From positions 12,648,001-12,712,000 of the forward strand of contig NC_091054.1 of NCBI RefSeq assembly GCF_963966145.1: DNA of 64,000 nucleotides, in the 5' to 3' direction. Below the pieces are notes generated by a model. That model searched no databases. It was not told where the DNA came from and saw only the letters and a program-made list of their open reading frames with translations. Every line of letters begins with the position of its first letter. The first letter of the stretch is position 1. The position numbers and the translations under genes are program-made. Shown piece by piece: positions 1 to 12,679 of the stretch. This DNA comes from Tenebrio molitor (taxonomy: Eukaryota > Arthropoda > Insecta > Coleoptera > Tenebrionidae).

Positions 1-368
1 CTGAATTCTTTTAACCAATTCGTGTTTCTTAGAAGAGCCAACTGACAGTTCATCAGAAATTAATTTCGAGAAATGAACGAAGGCCTTCTGTATCTAGTAA
101 ATTTTCGCCCAATATTTTTATCTTATCACCGTTTAAATTCATATTTAAACAGAAGGTTGCAGTCTAAAAATCCATTTAAAAAAATATCGCGTGTTTCAAA
201 AAAATTCTAATCAACACAATTTTAAATTTACGAATTACGTTTTACTTCATATTTTATTTGTATTTTATTTAATACATACCGTCAAATGTTGGTGGCGGTG
301 ACGAAACCAAGACCATTTTTGATGTGCTGAAACAGTTGAAACTGAAGCTTCAAACAATTTATTCATGA
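1..368. other. AT-rich sequence without recognised feature
   Basis: No open frame, RNA gene or repeat structure could be supported here. The stretch is AT-rich and ends at the TA-flanked element that begins at 369. Confidence 0.5.
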
Positions 369-804
369 TACAGGGTGTAACAGAAATAGGTGCATTACTT
401 TTAACTGGTAATAGAACTCGTCAAAAGGAACAACTTTTCTATCAATCATTTTGCCGAAAAACGTTGTTTAATTCCACAAAAAAATTGGAGAGATTTTTCA
501 CTAAAATAGCTCTACGTCACTAAATACTGCAATGGCTAATTGAGATCAGCGCTAATATGAAAAAAACGTCCATTTTCAAACAAATCTACCCGCATAGCAA
601 AAAATCCACTTCGTAAGAATCTGGTTGTTTCACGTTTTTAGGTAGCTTAGTTTTGTAGATATGAACGGTTTTAGGAAAATCTTTCCTACTTTTTTAAGCC
701 ATTACACAACGTTTTTCGCCAAAATGGCAGAGAGAAAAGTTGTTCCTTTTGATGAGTCCTATTACCAGTTAAAATTAATGCACTTATTTCTGTTACACCC
801 TGTA
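369..804. mobile_element. TA-flanked TIR element (CAGGGTGTAACAG ends)
   Basis: The left end reads TA-CAGGGTGTAACAG and the right end CTGTTACACCCTG-TA. About 75 nt at the two ends are inverted copies of each other, including GGAACAACTTTT and its complement. It has no coding capacity. A TA target and CAGGGTG-type termini are typical of non-autonomous insect DNA elements; assignment to Tc1/mariner is inferred from the TA target only. Confidence 0.75.
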
Positions 805-812
805 TAGTACAT

Positions 813-1399
813 AGTAGGAAATGATATTTGGAACTCATTATAAAATAAGCCGATTGCTTCTTACAATAATTTATGGCTTGTCCGTAAAGATTTCCTAAAT
901 ATTACCTGATTTCGGTCGCTTCGGCACGCTCCGAACGTTTGCAGCATGACGGTCCATACTCGAAATTTTGTAATGTGTAGCAGGAATTTTGACTGTTTCG
1001 ATAACAAATGAATTATTGGATTTTCGGGGCCCTTCTGGGTATCTACCTAGCACCACTAATTAAAAATGGCCCGTAATATTTATGTTACGCGAATCTACGT
1101 TGAATAGCAAACAAAAAAATCTTGGGCGAATCATTTTAAAATTATTATTATGTATTATCAAAAGTAATATTTATGACAATCCTGATCAGTGCGACGTATT
1201 TTCTATTATTTCACAAAAGTTGCAGAGCACAAATGCGTTGAAGACCCTAGAAACAAATATTTAAATACGGCCCATTTTTGAACCATCAATAATTTGAGTT
1301 GGCTGGCAGGAATGGGCTGCTCCAACCGTTCCAACCCTCATAAAACTATTAGTACGTTATAAAAACCTGCATAAGCCGTTCCAAATATCGTTTCCTACT
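813..1399. mobile_element. TIR element, AGTAGGAAA family, copy 1
   Basis: It begins AGTAGGAAATGATATTTGGA and ends with the complement (TCCAAATATCGTTTCCTACT). Inner parts recur at 12,565-12,676 (right half only, same orientation) and at 27,009-27,348 (both ends present). It starts a few bases after the preceding element, so the two are nearly abutting. No transposase was seen. Confidence 0.65.
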
Positions 1400-4300
1400 T
1401 CTATAAGCCATAAGTTCTCAAATCTTTTGTTTTTCACAGCCTCTCTTGAGCAGACATTTTTCGAAACATACGTATTGTACCAAAATACATCCTGAACCTC
1501 CTTAATTATTTTGGCTTCTTTGTCTTTGACAGCATTCAAGAAAAACAAGACAATCTCTCACCTACAAAGAAATACGTGATAAAAATGCTCCAATAGGCGC
1601 ATTCTGTGGAAATGTGTTGAAATCTTACACTGTGAGCTGTGATCAATATTAACAATTTGTCATTTGAGTTTGCTTGAGATTAAACTGCTCTCAACAATTT
1701 CGAATCTTCCTCTTTAGTGATATTTTTCCAAAAATGACTCTCTTGGCGCTAAATTTGAGCCTAATGGTTCCACTGATTTCTCATTAAATATTTTTTATCT
1801 TATCTGTGTTTAAATTTGCTTTAAACAGAAGGTAACATTAGTAAAAACGATTTTTTTTATCAAAACCGCAATACTTATGGAAAATTTACACGGCCACCTC
1901 GTTTTGGTGGAAAAACCAGAAGAACTGTGCTACCTGCTGTTTTACTTTTTGAAAGTTGTCATTGTACTCTGCAAAAGAATTACAAAACCCTGGTATCTTA
2001 TCGTTCGTCTACTTGCCATCTGCCAAGAAATATGTGTTCTTACAATGTGGAGTTGCAGCATCTTGTTGAAGTCACACTTTATAATCAGTTCTTTCGCAAA
2101 ATCAAGAATTTTTATACAATTGTGGATTTCTATTTTTCAAAAACTAAGGGTAAGATCCGATATGTAGTAAGCTCATTTTTGACTAATATCCCAATCTTAT
2201 CTCTGCTTAACCTATATTGGCATTGTGAAAATCATATCGTTAAGAAAAGCGTAATTTTGTGGAAGTTATCACCATCCACTCAAAAAATTGTCACATTCTG
2301 TCGAAATGACTAAGATTTTGTTGTTTTTCTGTCTTAAATTTAGTAAGTTTAGAAATGAAAAATGACTGTATTTTTTACATAAAAATTGCGAAATGTTCTA
2401 TTTTCACACTTCACGAAAAAACATTTTACAAAAAGATTAAAATGAGAACCACGACGATAAAAATTCGACCCATTGGGACAGTTCGTTATCAACTGGACAC
2501 GACAGCGTCTCCGTTATCAATTATCATTTTTAATCCAGTTTCGCATTCCTGTCCCTAAACCTTTGAAAACCCCATAAATAAGTGTTCCCCGTTCGTCTGA
2601 TAATGAAGAAACCGTCCCCGTTGCTAAGGGGTTTTATCAATGTTCGTGGCCCTTTCAAGGTCGCCGTATTTTTGTGTTTCTGACAGGCCATCACGAATGG
2701 AAGCCTCGTCCTGCCGCGGCCACTCCCTGAAAAACCCACTCCATCTGAAACGGCCTTATATAATCCCAATAGGCTATGTTCGCGTGACGACGCGTAGATT
2801 TTCAGCTGTTTGTGCGCCGCCGGGTTCAACGCACTCTCCGTGATTTTGCAAACTGGGTCGAATTTTGGTAAGAATTATTTACATCACCATCATCTGGCCA
2901 TAAGTAAATCTTTATTCTGGCGGCGGTTCAGTGACTTAGAGTCGGTGTGTGTGTGTGTCGCGAATATTTTTAAAACGTACAACACATAAAAAATACTGGA
3001 CGAGTCGTTGTTCCCAGCAGCTGATTTATCTCCTCGTGGTGACGTCATGGCGGGATCAGAGACGAACCTCGCAGCTTCCCCGAAATTCCTCCCGGGATCA
3101 AAATGTGAGTAGCCGTGACGCAACGAACAAAATCACTTTGATAATCGATTGATTTGGACGCACCTCGCCCTTATTACGACTGGGACAGAGGCAAACCGAC
3201 GCTCTGCCTCAATTTGGCCGGACGGGATGGACCATCACTGTCGCCATTTAAAAATCTCGTATTCCCAGCGACGAATTGTTACCGTTCGCGATGGGCGGCT
3301 TACCATACGATAATTTGGGATGTGAGCCGCGTATGTAAACACATTTTTTAACTCCCACTCGTGCAATAATGGACGTACGTAAGACTCAGGAATTGTTGTT
3401 TTTTTTATCAACACGGTGATGTAAAAAATCAATATGGCTCCCGTGTTACAAAAAAGTTGACTGACTATCCCTACTATGAGTAAGTAGGCGTGGAATAGCG
3501 TATTTGGAATGGATAATTTATACAGGAGCATCAGATTTCAAGAACACGCTCGTATATTACAAAAAGTCCGATTAATAAAATCATAAAGTTTGAGTTCTTT
3601 AATGACACCTTGGCAACATTGTTAAGTTTTATGTTGCCAATAAACCTAAAAGCGATCGGTCTCTTTGCCCGTTTAATCAACCCGCCGCTGTGCTGTCACG
3701 CCATCTTGCCTCAATTGGATTTTTATGAAACGTAACGATCGGTTTCAGGAACTGAAATATGAAAGCTTCATTTGGGGCCTGCTGGGGGGCTTAATATCTT
3801 TATTAGTTCAAAAGTTATTTGAGCGGAGAGACACTTCTACGGCTACTTCAAACAACTTCGGTAATACGAGAGGCTCACAATGTTTTCTTTGGAATTATTG
3901 CCAAGGGAGAGATGTTACATCTGTGAAAAATATCTCTTCCGCTTTGACCGGAAGTGGCAGCTGGAATCGCTTCCTGCAACGATTTGTTCCGCCCTTTCGG
4001 GAAAATGTTGAAACGTGAAACCCAAGAATTCAAGAATCAGTTAGGTTGGCGAAAGTGTTATGTATTCGCAAATAACTGTACCTGAGGCGCACACTGCTTC
4101 TAAATCGCATTGAACATCTTCGCGCTTTTCAGGTGGATTTGTCTAGAATTGCCAAATTTCTGCGGTGACGGCGCTTCTGAAAGTCGCTAATTGCCGATTA
4201 CACGCCATATTACAAGAAAGATAATTGGATTACATCGTTCGCGCTTCGTGTTAAGTTGTAATTTAATTTTAAGCGTTTGGACGCGCATACAATGACACCA

Positions 4301-5550
4301 CATTAGATCCTAGGCGACTGTGAAGGGGAAAATTGAAGATAATAAAACAATTAATGTGACCTTATCATTCCGGAGCGATGTCCAAGGTTACTGTTTAGTT
4401 ACTAGTTGGTCAATGGGATTTTGTGGATGTCGAGGCGCATTCCAATTTCGCTTCTTCCCGGATCGGCTTAATTGCCCAAGGGAAATCAGAGCTTTCGCGG
4501 CGGAGTCCTGGGAATATGAAGGACCTTCAACGAATCTCGCCGCTCCCGCAAAGGATCAATCGATGAACGTTTACAAATAAAAACGACTCCAAAAATTTAG
4601 TTCCTTCGTTTTAGTGGTGTTCTCCAAGGTGCAAGTCTAGAGGTCCGCGATTCTTCGCCTCGTTATTTACACCGAGTGAAAATTTTCATCATATTCATCA
4701 AGAACAGAAGTGCGTCTTGGTTTAGTCATCCGCGTGGAGAATTCCATTTTTGACTATTTATTGTTTGCACAATTAGGTACATTTCCCAAATTAATCTTAT
4801 CGGAGATAAAGATTTAGATAAATTTGGAAACAGACGGGAAGCAAGTAGGGTCAAAAACCTAATAGTCGTAGAGGACAAAATCTAACCTTTGGCACTTTCA
4901 CGTCATTTTTTTGCTCGACGCTGAAGAACATTCTTTTTTAGGTGGGTTCGGTTCATTATTTTGCAGTGTAAAAGTTAAACAATGATGTGCACATTAAACT
5001 ATGTCAAGGTCGGTTAATTAAATTGCAATTTAATACAAAAACTCGGGTTCGTTCACCTCGCTTTAGATGAATAACAAATAAACGAGTGATTTTATTGTGT
5101 TTTTGGATAAATTTGCATGTGCTGGCGCAACGAAAAGGGTAACAAAGCGGTTCAGTGGGAGCAGCAAACCATTAAATTGGTTTGATTATGGATTTAAAAA
5201 AAACGCCGTATTGTATACAAATCGACTACAATTACTATAAACATCCAATTCTTAACCTTACATAACTTAACCTAAATACTTAAAAGCAGAATGCTGAGCA
5301 TTGTATCTTGTCATAAATACGGTTTAGGACTTAATTTATAAACAAAAACTGCTTCTGTAATTAACTTTTTTCGTTTTACGAGCGCTCGGAATAGTAAAAC
5401 GGTGCCTAACGTAATTTGGGTTGAGGTTCGGGTCCTGCGATTCTGGGCAGGAGTGCCGCGGGAATCCTGCAACGCGGACGTTACATACGACCTCTATAAT
5501 CGATGTATAAAAAGACATCAAAATTTTTGTTTTTCACTTCAAATGTAGAT
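1400..5550. other. Intergenic or intronic DNA, no gene recognised
   Basis: Open frames at 1,877-2,313, 2,530-2,843, 3,725-4,018 and 4,320-4,580 match no family I know. About 2,450-3,330 is richer in GC than its surroundings and could hold a promoter or an untranslated exon, but no start, TATA box or splice-bounded frame stands out. Confidence 0.4.
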
Positions 5551-5559
5551 ACAGAGTGT

Positions 5560-6072
5560 AATTAAAAGTTGTACAGATATTTTAACCACGAGCTACTGGC
5601 TTCATGTAGAACTCGGAAAAAATATCTAAAAAATTCTGTCAAAAAATAAAATGACATTTAATTTTTGAGCTACAATTTTCTTTAATTGCTTTTAATCTTC
5701 TACGTTGTCAAACAACCTCGTAGGTAAAATTTGGGCACATTTTAAAAATACACCCTGTATATCATATTTTATAAAACGTACACCAATGCGGTTTCCTTGT
5801 TTTAAAGCATATTTCCTATAGGTTACCGAAGTAACCTATTGGCGTACATTTTACAAAACATGATATACAGGATGTATTTTTAAAATCTGCCGAAATTTTA
5901 CCTACGAGGTTGTTTGACAACGTAGAAGACTAAAAGCAATTAAAAAAAAAATTGTAGCTCAAAAAATAAATTTCATTTTATTTTTTGACATAGAATTTTT
6001 TAGATATGTATTTTTTCCGAGTTCTACATGAAGCCAGTAGCTCGTGGTTAAAATATCTGTACAACTTTCAAT
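5560..6072. repeat. Long foldback repeat with arms of about 235 nt
   Basis: The left arm (about 5,560-5,787) returns inverted at about 5,838-6,072 around a loop of about 50 nt. Matching blocks include GTACAGATATTTTAACCACG, the segment with CTTCATGTAGAACTCGG, and CTACGTTGTCAAACAACCTC. Outer and inner ends carry ACAGAGTGT, CACCCTGTAT and ATACAGGATGT, related to CAGGGTGT TIR elements, so this may be two elements inserted head to head. Arm identity is high by eye. Confidence 0.8.
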
Positions 6073-6289
6073 AACTATGTATGTACATATATACATATGT
6101 ATATTATTTATTTACCGTATCGAAATTTTGGTCACGCAGTAATATTTGTTTTTTTTATGGTTTAATCAATACTATATCTATATGTTACGTATCAACAGCA
6201 AAATATTAAGTAAATAATTATACATATTTGTAGTGATAAATTGGTCCGGCCTGAATGCCGTGTCATGGGGTGTGGGCTACACATAAGTC

Positions 6290-6400
6290 TCCGGTGTTCA
6301 TTTCTTATCCTCAAAGGTTAAATTGAAACAGCTGATCCGTGATCTGTAATCCATGGTGCGTTCACAATCGACACTTCAACACCGGATATTATTCAAATAT
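6290..6400. repeat. Partial copy of the GTGTTCATTT...GTGCGTTCACAATCG repeat
   Basis: This stretch carries GTGTTCATTT, CAGCTGATCCGTGATCTGTA and GTGCGTTCACAATCG. These also occur in the complete palindromic element at 9,062-9,272. It appears to be a degraded or rearranged copy of that element. Confidence 0.55.
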
Positions 6401-6904
6401 AAATGATAACAATAATAAAAAGATAACAGCATAAAAAAATCATTCATTTAGATAAGCAAAAATTATGGCGTAATCTCACATTCTTTAACCAAAAAGTCTG
6501 CTTAATTTGCTTAAATTTAGTAATTTTTTTCAAAAATAACACGAAGGCCCTAGTAAAGGAGAACCTGTTTCATCTCTTAATAATTTATTTTCTAGTTTCA
6601 TCGTTTATGTTTTTCGTTACAAAAAAAATATTAACAAATCTCTTTAATTTGCGTTCTGTTTTCTTTTGATTTTACTGTAATTTTTGTTTTGTTAACACGA
6701 TTCTTTTTTTCTGATTTCCCTTCACATTTCATAGAGCTTTCTTCTTAAATTCCGTTCCATTATCTTTTTTACGTCTTTGGTAGTAACATTCCCATGTCTT
6801 ATTTTTCTGTTTTAAATCCTATTTACTTTAAATTTTCTGCAGAATGTTTGTCTTTCATTCAACTTTTTGGTGATGACGTGACAACTGTACCAAGTTACAG
6901 GTGT

Positions 6905-7053
6905 TGGATTTTCTCATGGGCTATGAGTCACATCAGCGCAAACGCCGAATATCGATCGACGGTTTCAGGTTTCATTTACAGATGTTTCAGTGGTTTATCG
7001 CTCGGCCTTCACGCAGATATTTCCAAGGTCACAGCCCATGAGAGAATCTTCCC
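6905..7053. repeat. Dispersed repeat with inverted ends (CCCATGAGAGAATC)
   Basis: GATTTTCTCATGGGCTATGA near 6,910 pairs with CACAGCCCATGAGAGAATC near 7,040. The right part (TTTATCGCTCGGCCTTCACG onward) recurs at about 34,935-35,015 with few differences. A small non-coding mobile repeat is the simplest reading. Confidence 0.6.
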
Positions 7054-7059
7054 TATACG

Positions 7060-9061
7060 CGCCAAGTCATCCTAAAGCGTGAAATTTGTTAAAGTTATCC
7101 AGTTATAAACCCATTCGGACACCGGTTGGTAAAATTGATAATTGGATGATACTGATAATGAAAATTATTCCAAGAAATAGTGAAAAGGAATTTCCAAGTA
7201 TCATTAAATATTTACTCAGGGACGCAGTAGTTATCAAATGTGTTTGTTTGCGGAACAAAATGATCGAAACAAATAGAAAATTTGTCGTTGTAGGTTCATT
7301 CAATGCTTAAGGTCGAAGAATTCGAATGTCATTACTGTGGTAAATAATAATAATTACTCCTGGAAGTAACAAAGAAAATTTTGTTATTGTAAATGAACGT
7401 GTTTTTGACCTTCAGAGAGCCAGTGTTGATGAAGAAATTGTGTTTGTTGTAATTTTGACAAAAACAAGTGAATTTTAGGCATTTAGCAGTGTTGTGAAAA
7501 AACGACTTCAACAACGGATACGTCGTTGTTCGAGGGTCAAGTATAATGACGACGGTGAGTATAAATTATGTCCATAAATCGGGGGCCATTGTGGTCCTCT
7601 TGTCACCAAGACTTGACAGCCGCGTTTTAAAGTCAAATGAGATGGATAGATCTTCGGCTGTAACAGTACCGGCTGATTCACCCTCGAGAGAGCAGTGAGT
7701 GCGATGGTGTAAAAATGGAAGCCTTCTTCGAGCCGCCACGCGTATTTGGGTCAGTCGCTTAGTGGAGGAGCTCTAGGTGTGCAGTCCACGTGTGTTCGGT
7801 CACGACGTCAAGAGCTGCAGCCAATGACTGTACAGATTCAATAATTCCATCAGAGGCGCTGTATCAGAATAAGAATGAATAAATGGCACACCGCGTACAC
7901 CGAGAGCAACAAAAAGGCCGATCGTGACTACGCGAGATACAGCTAGGATTGTACCTAGTTTTTCCACTAGTTCTTCTAACGGTTTCATACTTTTTTAGAG
8001 CCGGTTGGGTTTCTATCTATGATCTATGATTACACGGCTGGGATCGCGCGCTTCTCCGGATTTTTCCTCGAAACGTTGTGAAAGCGTCCGATTTGAATTT
8101 CTTATCAACCGCGAATTTCTCCGGGCACTCCCCCTGCACGGTGGGCACTTTTCGGTCCGTCAAGTTGGCATCACGTTGACAGCACACCGGTTGTAGTAGT
8201 TCGGGCAAGGGACGCAAGAGGGCACGGGCGCGAGAGAAAGTCCCGACTGTGGCCAGGGCAATGACTCGCCGCAGGACCGGACTCAGGAACTAATCCGTAA
8301 GCGGCGTTATCTGTCAGGTGAGGAGGTGGCCTTGGCAAACGATCCAACTACTAATTTTAAAACGATCCGAGTTCGTTGGCCGTGTTGCGAAATTTTTTTG
8401 GCTCTTCACGCACATTTTCGCACGCACGGGAAATGCGGAAGATGAGCTTATCGGAGCGGTTTTCGCCGAAACGATATTGCCCATAATTCGGCCTCTGTAG
8501 GAATTTTAATCTACGGTGAATGTCGGCGACCTAAATTACGAAGAGGATGTGAGGTGAAACCGTCAGAAAACGACGCATGATTCTTCGAACATTTCTTGCT
8601 TGACCCATTTCGATACAACGGTTTATGTAATTTCGATTTCGTGCGTCTTCGCACGTTATTTATTTATTTATTTTGACATGGGCGCAGTATTCATGCGATC
8701 AAATGCAATCAACATCCAATTGAAACTGCACAATGAGAACCAGATGATGATACTCGATATAACCATAAAAACTCTTATCACGCATGATAAGGCGTTTTGT
8801 TCTTTATTTGTTTTTTATTCTCGATATCAGGACTACTAATAACATCTCAAACATATTCTACTTCCTCAAAACTCAAAGAATTTATCAATACATTTTTTTT
8901 ACAATTTATTTCAAACAATTATTTATTATTACTGTTATTATAAGTCATTACATTATTTACATTTATTTTATGTAATGTAATTATTATTATCAATTAGTAA
9001 TAATCCTGTACATTGCAACCAGAAAAGTCCACTGCCGCAAGACTTCATTACTATCACAATA
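7060..9061. other. Non-coding stretch with a GC-richer block and a possible 5' exon
   Basis: About 7,500-8,350 is GC-richer. An ATG at 7,546 (codons ATG ACG ACG) is followed at once by a consensus donor GTGAGT at 7,555, as expected for a short first coding exon. No matching downstream exon was identified. From 8,600 on, the sequence is AT-rich and featureless. The remaining open frames look non-coding. Confidence 0.35.
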
Positions 9062-9272
9062 GTATCGGGTGTTCATTTAAATTTCCGGTCAAAGTTGGCG
9101 TTGAAGAGTCGATTGTGAACGCACCACGGATTACAGATCACGGATCAGCTGTGTAAATCTAGCCTCACGTTTTGCGTTGTTTGTATTTTTATTCTACAGA
9201 CGGGCGAGTGGTGCGTTCACAATCGCCTCTTCAACACCAACTTTGAGGAGAAATGTAATTGAACATCCGATA
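9062..9272. mobile_element. Palindromic TIR element (GTATCGGGTGTTC ends)
   Basis: The left arm GTATCGGGTGTTCATTTAAA... and the right arm ...GAACATCCGATAC are inverted copies over about 70 nt. Both contain GTTGGTGTTGAAGAG-like and GTGCGTTCACAATCG segments. A degraded relative lies at 6,290-6,400. No coding capacity. Confidence 0.7.
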
Positions 9273-9310
9273 CTTTTGTATAGGTTCATCTCGACACGTA
9301 AATAAAATTG

Positions 9311-9871
9311 TTAAGAATCATGAGTGAATTTTTTAAAGTATGTAATTTTTGCTACTGCCATTTTTGGGTTGTTCAAAAAAAGACAAAAACTCGATTTTAA
9401 TATTTTGGCATTGTGGAAACATTCCAGGTAAGACTCTGCCACTACCATGACCGTGTACTTAACCTTTTTGTCAATAGACATCGCCCGCAGAAAAAGGAAA
9501 AAAATGGCACACGCCTCGCTTTGGCAACATTTGCAAATCTTTAAACTTAGAGTTACATTCGCGAGGTCGTCGAACTGTGGCAGATATTTCTGCATTTTTT
9601 CTATTGTGTTTCGCATGTCAAGTGTTTTGTCTACTCCACACTTGAGTAAATATAGCATTTGTGTCACTCCCATCTGAAAATCTTGTAATTCTCCCGAATA
9701 AACACACTTGTCCGCGACGATATTTCCAATGACAACAAAAATCTCCGGAATGCACCACACCGAATACTGTTCGAACCGCAATAAACAGCCAATAAACAAA
9801 CATCGACTCGGTGAAGCCGCCTCAAGAAATAGATCGCTCCCATAGAAATCAGGTGAATGATAGAGCGGCAT
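9311..9871 (-). CDS. Unrecognised 186-codon open frame
   Basis: This is the longest unspliced single open frame on the minus strand outside the named genes: an ATG at 9,871 running to a stop at 9,311. In DNA this AT-rich, a frame of that length is unlikely by chance, so it may be an exon, a decaying gene or an old transposon piece. The product has hydrophobic stretches near residues 25-50 and 115-128 and a Cys-rich patch (KICKCCQSEAC) near residue 113. I recognise no domain. No TATA box, partner exon or poly(A) signal was identified. A degenerate chemoreceptor or an orphan protein are both open possibilities. A TIR element ends just downstream at 9,272. Confidence 0.25.
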   Translation of the reverse strand: MPLYHSPDFYGSDLFLEAASPSRCLFIGCLLRFEQYSVWCIPEIFVVIGNIVADKCVYSGELQDFQMGVTQMLYLLKCGVDKTLDMRNTIEKMQKYLPQFDDLANVTLSLKICKCCQSEACAIFFLFLRAMSIDKKVKYTVMVVAESYLECFHNAKILKSSFCLFLNNPKMAVAKITYFKKFTHDS

Positions 9872-9899
9872 TCTTGAGCGCGTGTGACCAATGGCGATT

Positions 9900-12560
9900 A
9901 CCGGCGGCCACTCGTGAAATTGTTACTGCCCGAAACTGCTAATTGAGCTCTTGGTTCTGCAACAAAATGTGACCAAACCCAAGACGAATCATTTAGGAGC
10001 ATCAGGATTCATGTCCGTTATCTATTTAGCCTTGCGGTTTCATAAAACTAATGGCCGGCCTTCGTCCTTAATGAAATGCCAATGTTTCAAGCGATAAAAT
10101 TGTGCGTTTTTGTAATTGATGACAGCACGTCATGAACTGTGCGTTTCATTGTTTTAAGGAAGACGAGTCGAAGAGTTAACTATTTGACTCGATGGACTTC
10201 ATCCTTGAGGCCAATGGACCACAAATGAATTGATTTTTAATTGCTTGATTATAATTTATAGCAAGATGGCCAATTTTCCTCAATCGGGAGGAAGGATGGA
10301 TCAATAGTAAATAAATTGTAAATGGTCGATCTTTATTTAGATCTTCTACAAAGAACACGCACAACAGACTTGAAGATACATCTGTGATCAAATAAATTTA
10401 AGATCAAAATTGCTCTGGACTCGACGCGTGTACAAAGTGTTCCAAAATGTGGTAGGGTGCTTGCGTCGAAAAAAATAGTTTGCCACCTTTCGACGATAAG
10501 GTCCCGCACTACACCACACCAAACATAACCTCCAAGCCACTGCCAAGTGTCAAATATCAAATATCATTTCTCTCAATCATTGCTTGTTGTCAATATTCAA
10601 TTCACAAGAAAGTAAATTGATGCCTCGGGTTTCTAACGAAAACTAATGAAACCATTTTATGATTCTAAGAAGTTGTAATTGGTTTAAAACCATTACAAAC
10701 TGATTTAGTTAATATTGTTTGGTTCATAAACCTAACCTCTCTTATGCCTGTCATTTTGATTGACAAAAACCCACTACGAGACCGTATTTATGAGAAGTAA
10801 ATGACATTCCAAAGCATTGTTGATTTGAAATTTATTTGATAACTTGATCATCAAGGAGAAGAAAATTGAACCGAATCGAATGTTTTGATCGATTTTTCAA
10901 ACTTCGCGATTTCTTCCCAAACTGATTGTCTTTTACAACCTTTAAGGGTTCTTCTTTTTGATGGATTTGACCATGAGTGTACATTTAAATTTGAATGTTT
11001 GATTAAAACCAGTCGTTTGAAAACAATTGAAAGATGTCAAGGTTTAAATGTAATTGGCCGGATTGACCTGATTACGTCGTTTTTTATAATTCCGAAAATT
11101 GCTAAAACGTAAACTTGAACATCTTTTTTCCGACAAACCACCGCATGTTGGTGCTTTCAAAGAGATTCTTCTATCGTCTGTCCATTTGGTTCGAAATAGC
11201 TCTTTATTTGATGGCATTTCGATAAAATCCGATGGGATGGTCGTCGAATGGAAGAACCATCATCTCGAACAGCGCTTCTCATTTTATTAATAGAGCAAGT
11301 CAAAATTAACATTGGTGGTATAGAGCCTCCGCCACATAAACTGCGATAAAGGCGACGTCTAATGTCCATTGCAAGTGCACACGAAAGGCTCTTGGTTCGT
11401 CCTTTCCACGATTTTCGCATTCCAGCGGAGACCGTGTCGGTTTGATGGACCGATGGTCGAGGTTTTCGATACCGGCTAGAAGAAAGAATAGGTCCGGAAT
11501 GCGTGTTTTCGTTGCGTCTGGAAACTTTCTTCACGGGTCAACAATCTGGTCGCATTCTTGGTCCTCGACGACAAAGAGGAAGGTATTTCTGGACGATTAT
11601 CTTCGACAGTTTCCCCGTCGGTTTCGAGGTCACCGAAAAAGCGCACCAACAAGAACTAATTCGGAGAAGTGCGTTGTTAATAAATGCATCTTACGTATTT
11701 TAATGAGTGTATCGAACAATAGACCGTAAAGTTGAATGACCAACGTTGCGTTGGTAACCCTATACATAAATAACACCGAATTTGTTTAAGTAAATGTAAT
11801 CTTACCAAACAGAAAAATGTTCGGAGCAACAACCCATTGCGTAAGATTGTTGATAAATACATGTAGCCTTCTCGATTGCAATTCTATTTATAAGAAGCTC
11901 TCTGCGTAGGGAGCATCTGGAAACGTTCAGTTCGCGTGAAAGCCCAGATACAAAACAAATTGCAACTGGGGATCTTATTCATTCGCCAATAACACGATTA
12001 GCCTCCATTGTATTACGAAACAGAATCAAATGACCGCTTAGCAGGCCACTTGCTCGTTTTCCTCAATTGCCACAAATTAGGAAAAAGAGCGTCGTTGAGG
12101 ATGGCACTCCGCACGTGCAAATTACTAATAACTGTCACATCCGCAGACGATTTTTTCTAAACCGTGACATTTTGGCAGTGGATCGTTGTGAAAGTGGAAT
12201 TTTTCAAAATGTTGTTTTGTTTCAGGTAAGCCCGACGACTTTCCGAAGCTAGTCTAGGATTATGTAAGTGAGTTGAATTTTTATCGGAAATGGTCGTCGA
12301 TGACCTTAATTCAACGATTTTCGTAAACATTTCGTTCTGACTCATAAACATACTTAATCGAACGTTTGCCCAAAAAAATGTCAAGTAATTAAATCATGAC
12401 AGCTGACAAGCTCTTCGCTATTATGTCTCGTTGCAGTTTCGTAACTCGCGAATTGCCTCGAGATTAGTTACAAACATTATTTTTGGCTTTCTATCTCATT
12501 TTCTCTAACAGTCGGTAACTGATTTCTTCTAAAAGTGATGCAGAGCACAAGACCCGCCAG
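9900..12560. other. Intergenic or intronic DNA, no gene recognised
   Basis: Short overlapping frames at 10,333-10,560, 10,885-11,290, 11,157-11,534 and 11,442-11,729 lack recognisable motifs. An ATG at 12,209 followed 17 nt later by CAG|GTAAGC (donor at 12,226) is a conceivable short exon with nothing else to support it. Confidence 0.35.
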
Positions 12561-12564
12561 TAAG

Positions 12565-12676
12565 AAATATTTAAATACGGCCCATTTCTGTACCTGAATG
12601 GGCTGTCCCAACCGTTCCAACCCTCATAAAAGTATTAGTACGTTATAAAAACCGGTTCCAAATATCGTTTCCTACT
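12565..12676. repeat. Truncated AGTAGGAAA-family element
   Basis: It matches about 1,256-1,399: a TTTAAATACGGCCCATTT segment, then CCAACCGTTCCAACCCTCAT, and the terminal ATATCGTTTCCTACTT. Only the right half of the element is present. Confidence 0.65.
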
Positions 12677-12679
12677 TGT

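Noticed and set aside
11157..11729. Overlapping frames suggesting a transposase
   Set aside because: No DDE-type motif or HTH could be found on either strand; the frames are probably chance.
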